NCBI GenBank assembly: GCA_024362935.1
Contig: JANCRA010000007.1
Span: forward strand, 12,836,503-12,900,502
Direction of reading: 5' to 3'
Length of the DNA stretch: 64,000 nucleotides
DNA from: Setophaga petechia
Lineage: Eukaryota; Chordata; Aves; Passeriformes; Parulidae
Part shown: positions 36,511-51,000 of the stretch, in pieces
Layout of the letters: every line of letters starts with the position of its first letter
Position numbering within the stretch: position 1 is the first letter of the stretch
Made by a program: the position numbers and the translations under genes
The notes under the pieces: generated by a model
Database searches by the model: none
The model's input: only the letters and a program-made list of their open reading frames with translations
What the model was told of the DNA's origin: nothing

Positions 36511-39500
36511 ACTACCAATTGAAAAACCTCTTCCATGCACTTTCCTCTCAGCCATACCTTTCTAAAGCTTTTCTTCAGAATCAAAATTACTGAAACTTGG
36601 TAACTGCTACTTACAGCTGACTTGCCTTGGCAGGCAGTTAGACAGATTAAGCTTGTGACCAAAAACTCCTAGACAGTGTTGAGGAACTGACTCTGATCCT
36701 AGTATCTCTTTTAATTTTTCTGTAGAAAATTGGTGACAGACTTCCATGGTTAAATTCATAAAATCTACTCATCTTTGAACTGCTATGCCAAAAGAAAAAA
36801 AAAATCAGTCTTTTATAGCAAGAATTCTACACGTGTAAAACACAAGTTACACAAATAGAAGTTTGCATTACTGTTCCTTTGGTAGCAAAGAATTTTAATT
36901 GATCTGTTAGCCTATCATAGCCTGTTATCTAACACACAGAGTTTCTGTGATATATAAAAAAATAAAATGGAGAGATCAGTTATCTAGGTGTTCACAGATG
37001 AAGATAAATGCTGAGACATTTATTCATTCAGGAGGACCACATGCTCAAAAAATAACTGCATTTGCATCTTTGTGGTTATTCATGAATGAAAATATTCAGT
37101 GAGAGGAATAAATGTTCACAAAACTTCCCTGAAGAAATCCAAATGTTCAAAAATTTGCTTGTCAGTAACAGATTGACTTGTGGAAACTCTCAAATTCATG
37201 AAAGGCAAGTTTGCCACATAACTATTGGATGAATTCCAGGGAACCTTAATTTGAGACTGGTTGAAGAATTAAATGGTATTTAAATAATTAAATCTGTGTA
37301 AATATAGTGCAAATTATAAATCCTGTCTGTTCCACATAATTTTTTAATAAACTTGGGTTATGATTTCCATACTGTGTGTTGAATAGGTGTTGCACTGTTT
37401 AGTGCTATGGAAAGTGCCCTTTCTGTTACCTGGCTCAGGCAGGACTGACCCCACTGCAGACCCCAAGTCTATGAAGATTGATTCTGTCCTGTCTGGGAAT
37501 AAAGCATGAGCAGACAGCAGAGCCAAGTTAGACCTGCAGTTATACTGTGTACTCTTGCTGGATGAAAATCCTTTTTTTTTCCCAATTGACTCTGAAATAA
37601 ATATTTAGCTATATGCCTTTGAGAGTAATGGTTTGTTTGGGTTTATCTTCTACACCATCATGTCACAGTATTTGGTAATTCACATCCCTTGGGGTGGCTT
37701 CCTACTCGCAGCATTACACAAAGAATGCATTTTCAGGCTAGATTTCCAGTAAATAACCCTACAGTTCCAGGAGATTGACTAAAATAGCAGCACGCCTGCA
37801 GCACAATGCCACTTAAGTTCAGATCTCTCCCTTATTCTGCTTCCATCCTCTTCTGTCTCTCCCCCAACGCCAGCATAATTGTCAATGTGCTCTTCCTGTG
37901 AGCATCTTGGTTTTCACCAAGCCCTTCACTAGCTCGTCTTTGCCTGCTACTATGCTCCCATGAAATCCTGCACTCTTGATTCGTGTTTCCAGCTCTCTCC
38001 ATAGAGTCATCATGTGCCACATTACAGTAACACTGCCTGTGGAAGTCTGGAGACACCCAGCACCTTTTCTCAGACTATTATACAGAAACAGCCTCAAAAG
38101 AGAGATCACTCTTAGTAAAGAACAATGACCAAACAGATACTTCAAGAAATTTTAAAAAATGGATGTAAAATCCTGAAGTGTATCTTTGTCACATTGTTTT
38201 ATGAGTTGCAGTTGCCACATGTCCTGCTGAACACTGTTTTTTTATTAATTGCAGATGATTTTTTACCATGCCTAACTCATTGTTCTCACTTTTATAAAAT
38301 CCTTGATTCTGGTTTTGAATACAGTTTGGTCCCCAGTCTCAGTGAGTGCCAAAGACTGGAATTATGCATTGTATAATACATATCTTTTCAGTGTGCTTTC
38401 TAATGCAGTTTCATATCTTAATCTGCGTGAGAGCCAGGAGAACTTCCAGTTTACCAACTCTGCACTTCTACCATGTGCTCATTCACTTACTGTGTAAAAA
38501 CAGGGGAAATTTGTTAAGAGAGACTGACCAGCCTTTATTTTCACAGATCACCCTTTTGACCTTCTCACAGCCCAAATCTAAACAGGTAGCAGAGTCTTTG
38601 CAGGATCTTATCTACACAAGCAATAACCAATGCAGCTTTTAGCCCTCTCACAATGAATTGGTCAGAAATATATTGTCAGATTAGAGGGAAATCAGTGCTG
38701 GACAACTCAAACAGTCATACATCTGAAGGAACATCAGTTGCATTTGTTTAGCTTGTAGACTAAATGGGCTTTTGGAGGTGACCTTACGGTTTTGCATGCA
38801 GACACCATGCTTGGTTCAACCATTCCTAAAATGCATTGCTCTCCTCATTTTGTCAGCTAGCATACTGCAGGACAGGGTGCCAGCTGGCTGGCTGACATAT
38901 CATGGTGAGTTAGCAATGTGTTGTGAGAAATGTAAGAAAAAAACTGAATGCTGACGAAACAATTTTTTCCAGTGTTTTTTGCAGTCCCTCACTTGCCACT
39001 TGATTTCCTTCTCTTTTCTCCTTATTTTCCTTTCAGCCCTGAGCATTTATTGTCCTTTCCTCTCTTTCCCTGGCCTGCCCTGGCAGGAGGGATCACTGAG
39101 CAGCAGAGAAGCCTCTCTCTCACATCTGTATAGCTTTACTACTACTCGCTTTTCCGGGCAGTACTTTCACTTACCCCATATTTCACTCTGCACTGACAGC
39201 TTGGCCAGAGCATAGCACATTTTCCAGGCACAGCTGTTTCTATCAGATTCATGCTTGCTTCTTGGAGACACGGTAGAAGGAATCTTTTTACCTGTACTTC
39301 AACTGATACAAATGATCCCAAGCCAATATACAGCAAATTTCTTTATCCTATTTTTGTCTTTCTGAACATATGTGTTTGCTTCAGTATTTACATGAGGAAA
39401 GGCTGATACTTAATTCTAATTTTAAAAAAATCAGATATACCATTAAGGATAAATGATTGAATTTGTAATATGCTCCTTTTCAAGAGACATTTGGGCACAC

Positions 39501-40933
39501 CTCTGGTCTTAGACTAAGTGACAAAACATACGAGGTCTTAAATTTTCAGACAGATACTTATTTGCATAAAGATTTCCCTTAAACTTTTGGGAATTTCCAA
39601 CTGTGCCACAGTCATCCTGCATGAATCCAGTTGCAAGATTATTATTTTTTCCACACAAAAACTCTAGATGACTAACTTCTGTAAGAGGGTACAGTTGCAG
39701 CATAGAACCTAAGTAGTCTTTAACAAAAAATATGGGCAGATCTATTGCCAAGAAAAGACCAAACTATGAAGATAAGCACAAGGTATTAATAAGGTGCTAT
39801 TTAAAACACTGTTTTCTCAGAACTCATTACTGATGTGCTCCTAGGGATGGGGTGTTCTCATGCAGACACTGGTAGCAGGTCACAGCAGAGTTACTCAGTT
39901 CACATCTATGCAGTCACATAGAGTGTTTGCACACCTACACTTTAACATTTTTTTAATGCATGGATTTTAAATACAATGGGAATAATCAGTTGTTTAGTCT
40001 GATCATATCAACTTCCTTATCTTTTATTTTTATTCCTGTCTTTTACTTTCCTTCTTTTCTTCCACCATTGCCATACAATGAAAGAGGTGCAGGGGAAGGA
40101 AGAAAAGAGAAAGAAGGAGTGCATTCTAAGAGTTCTTCTGGCAAACCTTGCATATAAGGTTCTGCCTCAAGCTGGGATACAGAAAGCAATGTCCCAGTGC
40201 TCCCAGTAAAGGGTAAATATCACTTGGTACAGCCTCTCTGTACTCCCTGTTACTTCCTTACAGCTGAAGAAATAAGATAGAGTAGAAAAGTAAATTGGTC
40301 AGTTTTTGCACAGGCAGTTCCAGAGAGCAATGCTCCCAAGGCAAAGCAGTGGCTGCACTAGAGGACAGCCCACAGCTGGCATCAGGGTGCTGTGCAGGAC
40401 AAAAATGGGATGTCTGCCAGTTCTCAAACGGAATGGGAGCAAAGCCTTAGGTATACAGTCTCTAACTTCCACAGCTGCCAGGAAAGTCTGTGTTACATCA
40501 GTAATTCCATAGGTCTCCTACGACCATTCATCCCAGTCTGTGTCACAGCTCTGGTTTTAATTGCATCTGAAGTTAACTCAGCAGAAAAATATCTTTGTCC
40601 TGAGTGAAAGACAACTGCTTTCTTCCAGTTTTATGTAACCTTATATCATCACCAGAAGAAAAAGACAACACCCCACCCTCACCAGTCAGTCTTTTCTCAG
40701 TCTTTCTGGTGCATGTGAGCAAGCATTATAAAGCACTACAGCAAAAACTGTCACAAATTCTTTGTTTCAATGAAACACTCATAAAGCCTAGGAAACAGCC
40801 ATTTATATGTTTATTTACTACATGTTTGTTTACATCTATCTGACTTTAATAGCTATCCCAAAGGATTTTTTTTCAAATATATTTTTAATGTATAAATAAA
40901 AGACAGGATTACCCATCCCTAGCATAGTTTGAC

Positions 40934-40947
40934 AAAAAAAAAAAAAA
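40934..40947. repeat. A14 homopolymer
   Basis: Fourteen consecutive A, the longest mononucleotide run noted in the window. Confidence 0.95.
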
Positions 40948-42593
40948 TTGCACTCTGTGGCACCTTGCAATCCTGCCAGCTGTACAGTTGTCTTACAGGG
41001 GAATATAGATGCATGTTTGCTGTGAGAGCTCCCAAATCCCTGCATGTTCCATAGGAAAGAATGGAACAGGAAATTTCTGGGTTACTGGGCTCTTTGGTGC
41101 AGATGTCTCTTTTGCTTTCACACATATTTCCACAGCAAGAGGAGATCCATGCTAAGCAACAGACACAGAGTCTCATTCAGCAATGGTTCTTTTCTTTTTT
41201 TGTCTGCTCTAAAATAGTCTGAGTGTTAGGAAGAGTAACAAGCGCTGAACTTTTCCCCACATACATTACTCACACAGAGGAATGAAAGTGGGTTGAGATA
41301 AGACTACATTTTTTTTCTTCTCTAAGGAAGAACCCAAGTTCAGGTGCCTTCAAATTAGGTTTGTTTTTTGGAATAATAAGACCTCAATTCAGCAAAATGT
41401 ACCTGATTTCAGTATAATTTTTATGTGCTTTTGAAATTAAATATGAATTTAAGAATTGGTTTGCTTAGGTGATTAGGTTTGTGACAGAAGATTTAGGCAA
41501 ACACCTACATTTGGGTATTCTGTGATCTCAGTTCTCATGCTGAGAGCTTTAGGTATGAAAAAGTGCCAAAGACACAGTCTTTACATTCTCAAATATTTTA
41601 CCATATTCTGCAATCTTAAAGTTCAAAGACAGTTTTTCATCATCAGTAATAAAACTTGATCAATATTTTTTTTGCACACTCTTTTTATTCTGTTTGACCC
41701 ACATTGCTATAATAAGAAGAGTCTAAAATTATTCACTTTGCCTTGTCACTTTCCTTCTAAGGCAAGAGTATCCAGTAATCCATGGGGAAGTGTGAGGAAT
41801 AAGAAGGGCAATGACATGTCCTAGGTGGCATTTGGAAGTAAACCTTCTTCCCCTTGAGCTTCTGTTCTAGATCTGGAAAAGTTTCTTTCCCCATAACACA
41901 GGTTCCCCTTTAGCCATATTTTGTACTTTATATCCAAAAACTGCATTAGGCAGAGGCTTACTGTGGGAACCAGAAAATTATGCGTACTCGGCATTTTGTG
42001 TAAATATTTTCTTACTAGAAGTTTGGCTTTTATTTTGTGACATAACCTGAGGAATAGTGGTTTCCTATTCCTATGGAATATACAAAAATGAAAGAAAGAG
42101 GCAACCAAAATGCTCAAGATATAACAAGACCATAGGCACAATTTTTCTGGAGGGTCTAAAAGGCTTGAACTCCTCTGTGGGGTTCTCCCCAAGCAACTGA
42201 AGTGCACCAGCTGTGTATTCTCCCTCCTGGCAGCAGCCAGCATCTTAAAAATGTAAAAGGCACCAAAATTTCCTAGTGATTATTGAAAAGTGACCTGCTG
42301 TGTAAAGATTTAAGGGAAGGATACTCAGTGATTTTCAAAAAATAATCAAGCTTTTTGGAGAGGTGAAAACAGGGTGCCTGGGATGGAAGGATCCATCCAC
42401 TGGCATGCAGGCTTATTCCAGTGTGCACAGGAGAATTGGGAATTCAAAGTCATATCCATATAGTACTTCAAATGCAAACTATTACTGATTGTAAGTTCTG
42501 CACCAGTTATGAGGCTCTCACTAAAAGAAATTTTAAAACCCATAGCCTTTTAGCACTTTATATTCAATTCTCAAATCAGACACCAATTGCAAG

Positions 42594-42606
42594 AAAAAAA
42601 AAAAAA
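42594..42606. repeat. A13 homopolymer
   Basis: Thirteen consecutive A after gcaag. Confidence 0.95.
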
Positions 42607-43398
42607 GTTACCACTCCTCTATCTACATTAATCCCACTGGTAGGGTCTTATTCCCAGTGACTTCTCCAGCACAATTGCTGCTGCCATTGGTTAAGCCCAG
42701 TTTGAGACCCCATGGGTCTTTCAGTACTCTGTTATCTCATTTTACTGTGGATTATGAGCAGTAGGTTTTGCCTGTACCATAATAGGTTCACACATTTTGA
42801 CAAGAAAATGCAAACTCAAAACGCCTATAACAGAAAGCACTACTTTAGTCCCAAAGCTAAGAAAGAAACCTAAACCAAACCAAAACAGAAAAACCCCCAA
42901 AACATTAAACAGTTGCAGCAGAAATAGCCAGTGTCTGTATTTTGTAGTGGAAAAAGATAGTATCAGTGTGGAATATTTTAGAGCAATATAACCAGCTTAA
43001 AACCACTCAGATTTTAACTGATGGCATTTTGACCACAGCATACAATCCCAGATATGCAATTTACTGAGTATAAACAAGCCAGAAGAAGGGAGAAAACTCC
43101 TTGGCGCCTGCTACATGTAATGCACACAAGTGCTGCAGAAATCTGCTGATAATCCCCTTTTCAGTTTGTGTTCACAGCTAAATCTACTTCACTTCCTCTG
43201 ATACTGAACATTATGCAGTGCTCTGAGGTCCACCACTAGCCATAAATCCCAGGCAGGAAACAGTCTTCAAGTCTAAGGAGGAAAGACAGCATTTCATTTT
43301 CTAAAACCAGCCCAGAGTAACCAGGTCAAACAAAGTTTGGAGCTGAAGCTCTTGAAACTCAGGGTATAATTGTGTATGTTTTTCTGCTTGTTTTGTTA

Positions 43399-43410
43399 CC
43401 GGTTAACCGG
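43399..43410. promoter_or_regulatory. perfect dyad CCGGTTAACCGG, possible dimeric factor site
   Basis: A 12-bp perfect palindrome made of CCGGTT and AACCGG half sites. AACCGG/CCGGTT half sites are typical of the grainyhead/CP2 family, which binds as dimers. The two CpGs it contains are notable because neighbouring sequence has almost none. No promoter or gene is visible next to it, so function is inference. Confidence 0.4.
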
Positions 43411-46400
43411 ATGCAACAAATAAAACAGTTTTTTTTTCTTATTTTCCCTCTCTGAGTGCCTCGTTGGGAGCTCCTTTTTGGGAGCCAACCTCTCCATGAG
43501 CCAGTGCTTGAGGTCATAGCTCCCTGACTTCAAGACATCTGCTAGGTCAGACGTACTTGAAGAGAATCAGCTGTTTGCAGCCAGCACATTATTAGCACAC
43601 TGAGTCCCAGACAAATGCTGAGGGTCTCTGTCTTTCCCGTCTCTCTAAGAAACATAGAATCGCATATATCCACATATTGTATTTAAATTTTCTTGTCTTG
43701 ATCATAGATCTATCTCCAATGCCAATACCAAGCATTAAATAAAGAGTTTGAGCTCTTAAATGTTTGAATAATCAGCTAGAATAATTACAGAAAAAAAATT
43801 ACAAAACAAAATACTCTCTTCACTTCTGGTGCTAGGGATTGAGTTTGCCCTGTAGGGTACTCCTAACTTTCTGAAAAATCACAGAAGGTACAAAAAAAGC
43901 CCCTAATTTGCTGTGTTGGATATCTGAAAAACAGATTGATCAACTATACTTTATGAAAACAAAACTCCTCCTGATGGCTGAAACTCAACCTTCAAATCCA
44001 GAAACTCTCTAAAGCATTTGCTCCTTATGAAGAACTTGGTGCCCTTTCTTCTATTCATTATTAAAACATTTCAATTATTTCAGTTACAGATGTAACAAAA
44101 AGGCAGATAAATACCCAGTATTTGTGTTCATCTCTCCGATATAAAAAATATACATACAGGAAAAATGTAGTTAGTAAGGAATTATTTCTTCTTTCTAAGT
44201 CAGCAAAGGCTTATTCTAGAGCTCCTTCAAGCCACCTTTTCTGCCCAAAATGAAGTGTTACTCGGAAATAGAACAGCCAGTTTACAGTAAGGAAAAAAAT
44301 CTGCCTGGAAAAAAAATACACCAGGCTTGATTCAAAACTTGCACACTGGAGTGCCAGCTTGGCAGCAGTTGAAAGTGCAATGGAATTGAAAGGTTTCCAT
44401 CTCACTGCTAAGCTTTAACACAGCATGTTAGATATTCACAGTGCTGTGGCACAGACCTGCAGCCCCAAGTGTACTAATTTCTACAAAGCTTTTGAAACTC
44501 TCATTCAGGTGCCTGGAGAAGTACAAGGAAATTGGTAACATACCCCTCAGGGAGTACCTAAAAGCCAGTCAAAATTGCAGGACCTTTATCTAGGGAATTA
44601 CAGTAAAAATCCTTCTATACAGCTCATCTCTTTAACAGACTTTAGGTGGGAATTGCTAGGATTCACAGTCACTATAAAGCCACCAAGCACATTTATCCAT
44701 ATATTGATATCTGTTTAGCTAAGGTGCAGTCGCTGCTCATCTCCACCACATCTAGTGTTATGAAAATAAGTAGGAAAAATCAACATCTATTAAGGGTTCC
44801 TTAAAGCTCTGTCCACTTTAGCCTCTTTCATGCAATGCATTTCATTCTTTCCATGTATACCAAGAACGAATTTCAGTTTTGCACCTATTCTTTTCAATTC
44901 TGCTGACAGAAAACGTCAGGGAGGCAATGTACACTCAGAGAATGATGCAGGCTCTCTACAGGACTCTCTGTCTTCTGCAGTAAACAAAGTCTTGCAAGAA
45001 AAGTAAGAATACTGCATTGAACAAATGTAGTGCAATAATAGTTACAATTTCCATCTCAAAGTACTTCCCTCATCTTTTATCTGTTTCCATCATAGTGCAA
45101 AGATCAGAAATTGGTTGAGGTTTAAATTTTCGTTGGACGGCCCCTTGGGAAAGCTCTTCTGCTGGCCTGCAGAGACCATGCAATCCCTGCTGAGTGCAGG
45201 TGCAGGGAAGACAGTGCAAACTGTCAGCCCTGTCTGCAGTCCTCTCTCTGCCCTTGTAAGATCAGCACACAGGAAGAGCGTGGGGTAATGGCTTTGGTCT
45301 GCAGGAGTTTGTCTTTCAGAATTAGACTGAAAAACATGTCTTGGTAAGTCCAAAACAAGCACCGCATTTGAACCAAGACACTTCAACAGGGAAAACAGAG
45401 CCTTTTATAAAAACATTCTTGCTAATCTAGTTGATACCATTTGAGCCTCCAAAAAGTACCAGTCTAAAAGAAAATATATTTTTCATATGGTGACTGTAAG
45501 TAATTTTGATTCTGTGTCTTTCAAGTTAGAAGCAAAGTGTGGGGAACATAGAGCACTTGACGCTATCATTGTTCATCATCTCCACTCAAAAAAGGAAATA
45601 TGGAATGTTTAGTCTCTTGTGATTTCTTCAGTGGAAGTGAATTATGATCCAGCACTGCCACTTGCTTAGCACATTCATGACAGGGTTATTAATTCATTCT
45701 TTAATCAGCTGTGCACTATCAGATACAGTACTCTTGGATTCAACTTCTCAGCAGCAAGATCACAACAGAGTTTGGGTAAAGATACCGTCACTGGCTCAGG
45801 GCATCCCTCAGTTGCAAATTGGTGGGGTCTGGAGGAGCTTACTGGGGTAAAACTATTTTATACTTAGCTTGGTTTTGCACTCTCTCTGACATCCATGGCT
45901 GGACCTACCAAGGGCTGGGCTAGCACTTTGTCTGGCCCAGTTCAGCCATTCTGGCATGCATGTGCCCATATGAAATGATAGTGCTCAGTGAAGGAAATAA
46001 TTTTATTGTAACATTTAGCTACAATAAAAATGAAAAAGGCCCAACTTCAGAGACAGCAATACAGTTACCATAGCTACTATTAGATCTTCATTTACAAAAA
46101 ATTAAAGCATTAGGCATGCTACACAGTAAAACCAAATCTTGACATAGAACCACCTGACTGCTGATGTCAGGCACCATTCAGGATGTGATTCAAGTACTAG
46201 GTAGTAATAACCTTAGAAATTCTTTTCAGTTTGTGGAGAGCGAAATAGGATTGCAACTCATTTATTACATATTCCTTGGGAACAAGGAAAAAAGGTGAAT
46301 TAGAAAATCACAGGGAATCTTATTTTCAAATGCAGATTAGATTTTATAGGTTTTTTTAAAGAGGAAAAAAATAAGGTGGAGTCTGTGCTTCATCACTTCA

Positions 46401-47979
46401 AGAGTGATAAAAATATTGCATTGTTTTAGCATTCAGCATGGTCTGATCTGGTTTTGGAGTTGGAAAGCAGCACAATTCTGTGTCAAAATAACACCTTTAG
46501 CATGTCACCAAACAGATACATAAATTTAAACATCAAGTGCCTCATTTTGTTTCTGACTGGATTTACCAGGTGTGTGCTTTGAGCTGCGTGTCAGCACCAT
46601 CCTTTATTTGTCCAACACACAGAACGTCTGGGCATGTACAGGTCAATGTACAAACACACCCTACACCCACTTTCTGAACTATAGGCTCATGCTGAAAGTC
46701 CTGTTTACAGCATCTGATAAGCCATTCTTAAGCTCTTTTTAATTTCAGTTCTGTCTAAATTCAGCTCTTCTGTGTAATGTTAATACATACAGTAAAAAAA
46801 GGATAGGAGTAATTTGGCATTAAAAATCTTTTAAATGTACAGTACAAACAAACCAATACTCCTCTCTAAATGGTGCATTTTTATCAGTCCTACACACACA
46901 GACTACTAAATCACAAAGGGAAGAGACATGAGGGCTCTTTGAGCCTGTCCAGGAGACAGGAAGGAGAAAAAGCAAAGGCACTTGTGCCCTTTTATCATTC
47001 CTTAGAACACCAGGTTTCAGTATCACTGAGTTTGGTAAGAGGCTCCTTCAAAGACAATGAATAAGCAGAAGAAGACCATATCAGAGGGTATGAAATTTGG
47101 CCAGCAGGTAACCTAAGGTTCTGAGTATAGATGAATTTTGAACTATGATATGAGTAGATTTTATACTTTGTAGTGAATCTAGAATCAAACTTGTTGTTTG
47201 CTTTTTCTTGAACAGCAGATTTTTCTAAAGTTTTATTGTAGCAGATTAAACTCAACCAAGACTACTTTAGAGGACGACTTTTGTCTGCAAAGCACCCATT
47301 CACCCCTCTCAGGAGACATGAAGACGATAGCAAAGAAATTACTTTTGCAGATACTCCTCAATAAAAGACAAGGTACAACGTGGCATTTCTCCTTTTGATT
47401 TCTCCATATCATCTTTTGATGGCAAAAACAGGAATTCTTTTGTAGATTTCCCCAGTCTCTGCCTACCCCAAGTACATGCACACACGTAGGTGCAATGTAG
47501 GAACTTGCTCTAACTCAGAGTGCTGGCAGCCAAACTCCACTAAAATATAGGCCTCCAAACACAGCTCTTGGACCTCATCCTTCTGGAAGAATTAATTACT
47601 AGGAGGGGTTTTGGACTTTTCCCCCTTATTTTACATTCCCTTGCTCTTCTCTGCTTTCTGGTGAAATGGTGTACTGCTCTCCCACTCTTGCTCCCCTTCC
47701 CTGATTTCCATGGTTCAGATGTTTGAAAACACTTTGTAGAATTCTGTAAGCTTCTTCCAGCTATGCCAAAGCAAACTTGAACTCACAGCCTTCTGAGGCT
47801 TTCCCATCACTCCTGACACTCTCTTGGTGATCTGCCTGCTATGAAGTTTTTGCTGGGGTTTTCTGACCATTTCTGCACATCCACCATGGAACAGCTAAAT
47901 GAGATATGGATGCCAAGGGGAAAAAAACCTAAAACCCTACATTGCTTTCCCTTAGTTAGTTACAGAGCTGTTTAAATGG

Positions 47980-48050
47980 AAAAAAAAAAAAAGAAGAAAA
48001 AGAAAAAACAGAGGGGGAGAAGGGGCAGAGGGGCAGAAAAAGAGAGAAGC
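47980..48050. repeat. purine-rich tract with G-runs
   Basis: A13 (47980-47992) runs into gaagaaaaag-type sequence, then three G-runs (48013-48017, 48022-48025, 48030-48033) separated by four-base loops, and more AG-rich sequence. The tract is almost purely purine on the plus strand for about 70 bp. Such tracts can form triplex (H-DNA), and the G-runs, with a fourth GGG at 48056-48058, could form a loose G-quadruplex. Confidence 0.8.
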
Positions 48051-51000
48051 AGTGTGGGCATGTGTATTTGAGGGAGCAAGGAACTGTAAAAGAAGGTGGT
48101 CTTTTCATTAAGTACTGTCTCTTTAAAATAAAATTTAAAAAAATATCCTCAGTGTTTTCTTTAGTCTTTTTCATTCTTTGGCAGCATCCCAAAGATTTCA
48201 CTGTCCTTGTCTCCAGCATCTGGAAACCATCAGGGTAAACAATAGAGTGCTAGGAACTGGAACCCCTGCCTCAGCTCCCGTGGGACTTCACTCTGGAGAA
48301 CATGAGAACACAAACCATTGGACACCATGTGGTCAATTACTTCAAACTAACAAATCTGTGTGCCTTCCTATTTTCTGTTTTCCTTGGCACCACATGACCC
48401 TTTCACAATGGAACCCAGCTGTTGAAAAAGCCAGACGTTTTCTTTTTTAACCTCTTGCTTACTTTAGTGCTTGCTTTCTGCAGCAAGCCTAGGGCTGGCA
48501 CCTACCCTAGGTAGAAGTGTCCTGCTTATTAAAATCTTGGCTGGCTCTAATGTTTGCCTGTATTAGTCAGCAAAGAGGCTCCAGAGTATTAACTTAAACG
48601 GGATCATACTGCACTGAGGACTCCACAGGTGGTCCTGTGTTTTCTGGGTTTCCTGACATTGCATGCCAGGACTTAAAGCAGATACACCAGGACACTTTTA
48701 TAGCCTGCCTGTTTTGTGCAATCAGTAATTGCATGTGCAGTTGTGACCTACTTTTTAAAATTTGTTCCTAGTGCAGGTGCTGTATTGGCAATTGCAAAGA
48801 GCCAAAGTCATCTCAAAGCCAAAGGCTGTTGAGGGGGCCACCCCCTTCTAGTGCTGGGAAATAAACTTTGCTCGGGATTAGCCATACTTGCTCCAGCACT
48901 AAAGCTGTTGGTCACAAAGCAGAGGCTGATGGATTCTTGTTCTTCCCAGCCTTTTGTTTCAAAAGACAATCTTTGAATTGTGGGGAACAGTGCAGTGTTA
49001 CTGACTACCCACAAGCCAAGACCGCTGTACTGTATTTAGATGCATCGACTTATGTGTGTGGTTTACTTCCATTAACTTTCTTCAATGAATGCAATGGACT
49101 TGTGCAAGAGATCTAAGACTTCACCTTTAAGTCGCCTTTAAAGTTGCTGAATATCCCTAGCACACACTGAAGAAAAACAGTTGACATTTCATGTATAAAT
49201 AATCAATCACACATGCACTGACAGTTTGATTTCTGGGAGAAAGATAGGTACATGTTCATTGCTATGCCTAAAAGACAGACAAAAAACAAGGATGTGCCAT
49301 GCAGTTGGATCCTCACAGCTGGATATCCACTCAGAAATGTGGCTTTTACGTGTATTCTGGGACTCAGCTTCAGCACCTCTGACCTCAAACAGGTGATTGC
49401 TTATCTGCTGTGCAAAGGCAGCTCTGTTAGTCTGTAAAGGGCAGGGAACTGGCACCGGTGGAGTCAGGAGCCCTGTGCAGGGTAACCAGGCTCACAGTGG
49501 CAGCTATTTCCATCAGAACTGTATCCCAGAGGGACAGGGCTGGCTCACTGACTGGGTCCAGCCTTTCTCCACAGGCTGCTTGGTGAGGCTGGCCTTGCCT
49601 CTGGATACAGGAGGGCTTTTCTAGCCCCTCACTGGTCAATCCTGGCATCCTGCTTATACACTGGGCACTACTCACCCTACTCATTTCTAGGTTGCTGTGT
49701 GGAACTGTACTGCCTAATTTTCATTAAGGTCACAGAGATCTGTAGAAACTTTGGACCCTGTCAGTTTATTTCCATTTAGAGCAAGCAGTGAAGTTCCTTT
49801 ACAATTTCTTTCACCCTCTTTGGATTTAGGTATAAAAAATTATCACTCTAATGGCCTCACATCAAAACACAGCCCAACTAACAGAAACAAAATGAATAAT
49901 TATATATAGGTATCTGCTGTGAGCTGCAGAGACCAACAATAATCATGAAAGCTGACAATTTTAAACTTAAAAGACGGACAAACTAGGAGACAGCTTGGAT
50001 AGGCTGAATAAGTAAACAATGCTTGAAAACCTTACCTGCAAGCTTGTTAAAGATATGTTGCTGAGCCTAAAACTAACAAGATGGATGCCTGGAATTGGTA
50101 GAATCTTGTTCCTCCCCTTTTCATAAAGTGCAATATATATTTTATGTACACTTTCTAGTTATATTTCTTTTAAAAGAGATGAAGATGAATCATTAAATGG
50201 ATTTGCTGAAGGAATTTCTACTGCAGGATCTAAGAATTTAGCCATTTTGTAGCCAGTAGTATTAATATGTGAATTTTTTTTAATCCCAGGTCCAGCCTAT
50301 AGCTCAGCAGTAATACCAGGGAAACTTTTTTTCCCTTTTCTGCCAGTACTTTTTGATCCCAGATGTCTGCAGAATTGATTAACATGATACTGGAAGGGCA
50401 GAAGTGGTAGGGGGAAGGGGAAAGTTAGGACTATGCAGTAGCAATTTAAACAGCACAGTACATGCCTAATCTTTTAATATTTATGGAAGAGTTGGTTAAA
50501 TGTATGGCAAAAGTTCAAATCAATTTACTACTTCCCTATGTGAGCATCTTGGACAGCTTCTTGTCTGGCTGAAGCATAGATACAGTTCATTCACAGGAGT
50601 ATAAATACAGTTCTTTAAGGAAGGTTCTGCCTGTAGCAAATTATGTCATACAAGAGTTAAGGGAGCCTACCTTAACTAACTGAAGGAGTCCCAGTACAGC
50701 TTGGGTGCAAGCCAGGACACAAATGAAACCACTATAGTGGCACTGATGGATGACCTCGTTCCAGTAATGAGGAAAAAACACATCCATTCTCTTCATCCTG
50801 CACCTCTTTAGCATTTGACATAACTGTCCCTGAGATAGAGCTGTTCCACCAGGAAGAGGTGCCAGACAGCCAGAGTGATGTGTTAGGATGGTTTCAGTCT
50901 TTTTCAACAAGAACAGCACTTCCAATATTTGTTCCCCTTTCTTAGCTCAGTGTTATGACATTCCACAAGAATCAGTTTCCCTCCAGTCTCTTACAGAATT

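Noticed and set aside
41821..42243. 140-codon minus-strand open frame with a hydrophobic middle
   Set aside because: Length is near the chance maximum for 64 kb of AT-rich DNA by a rough stop-frequency estimate. It has no recognised family and no supporting splice or promoter context.
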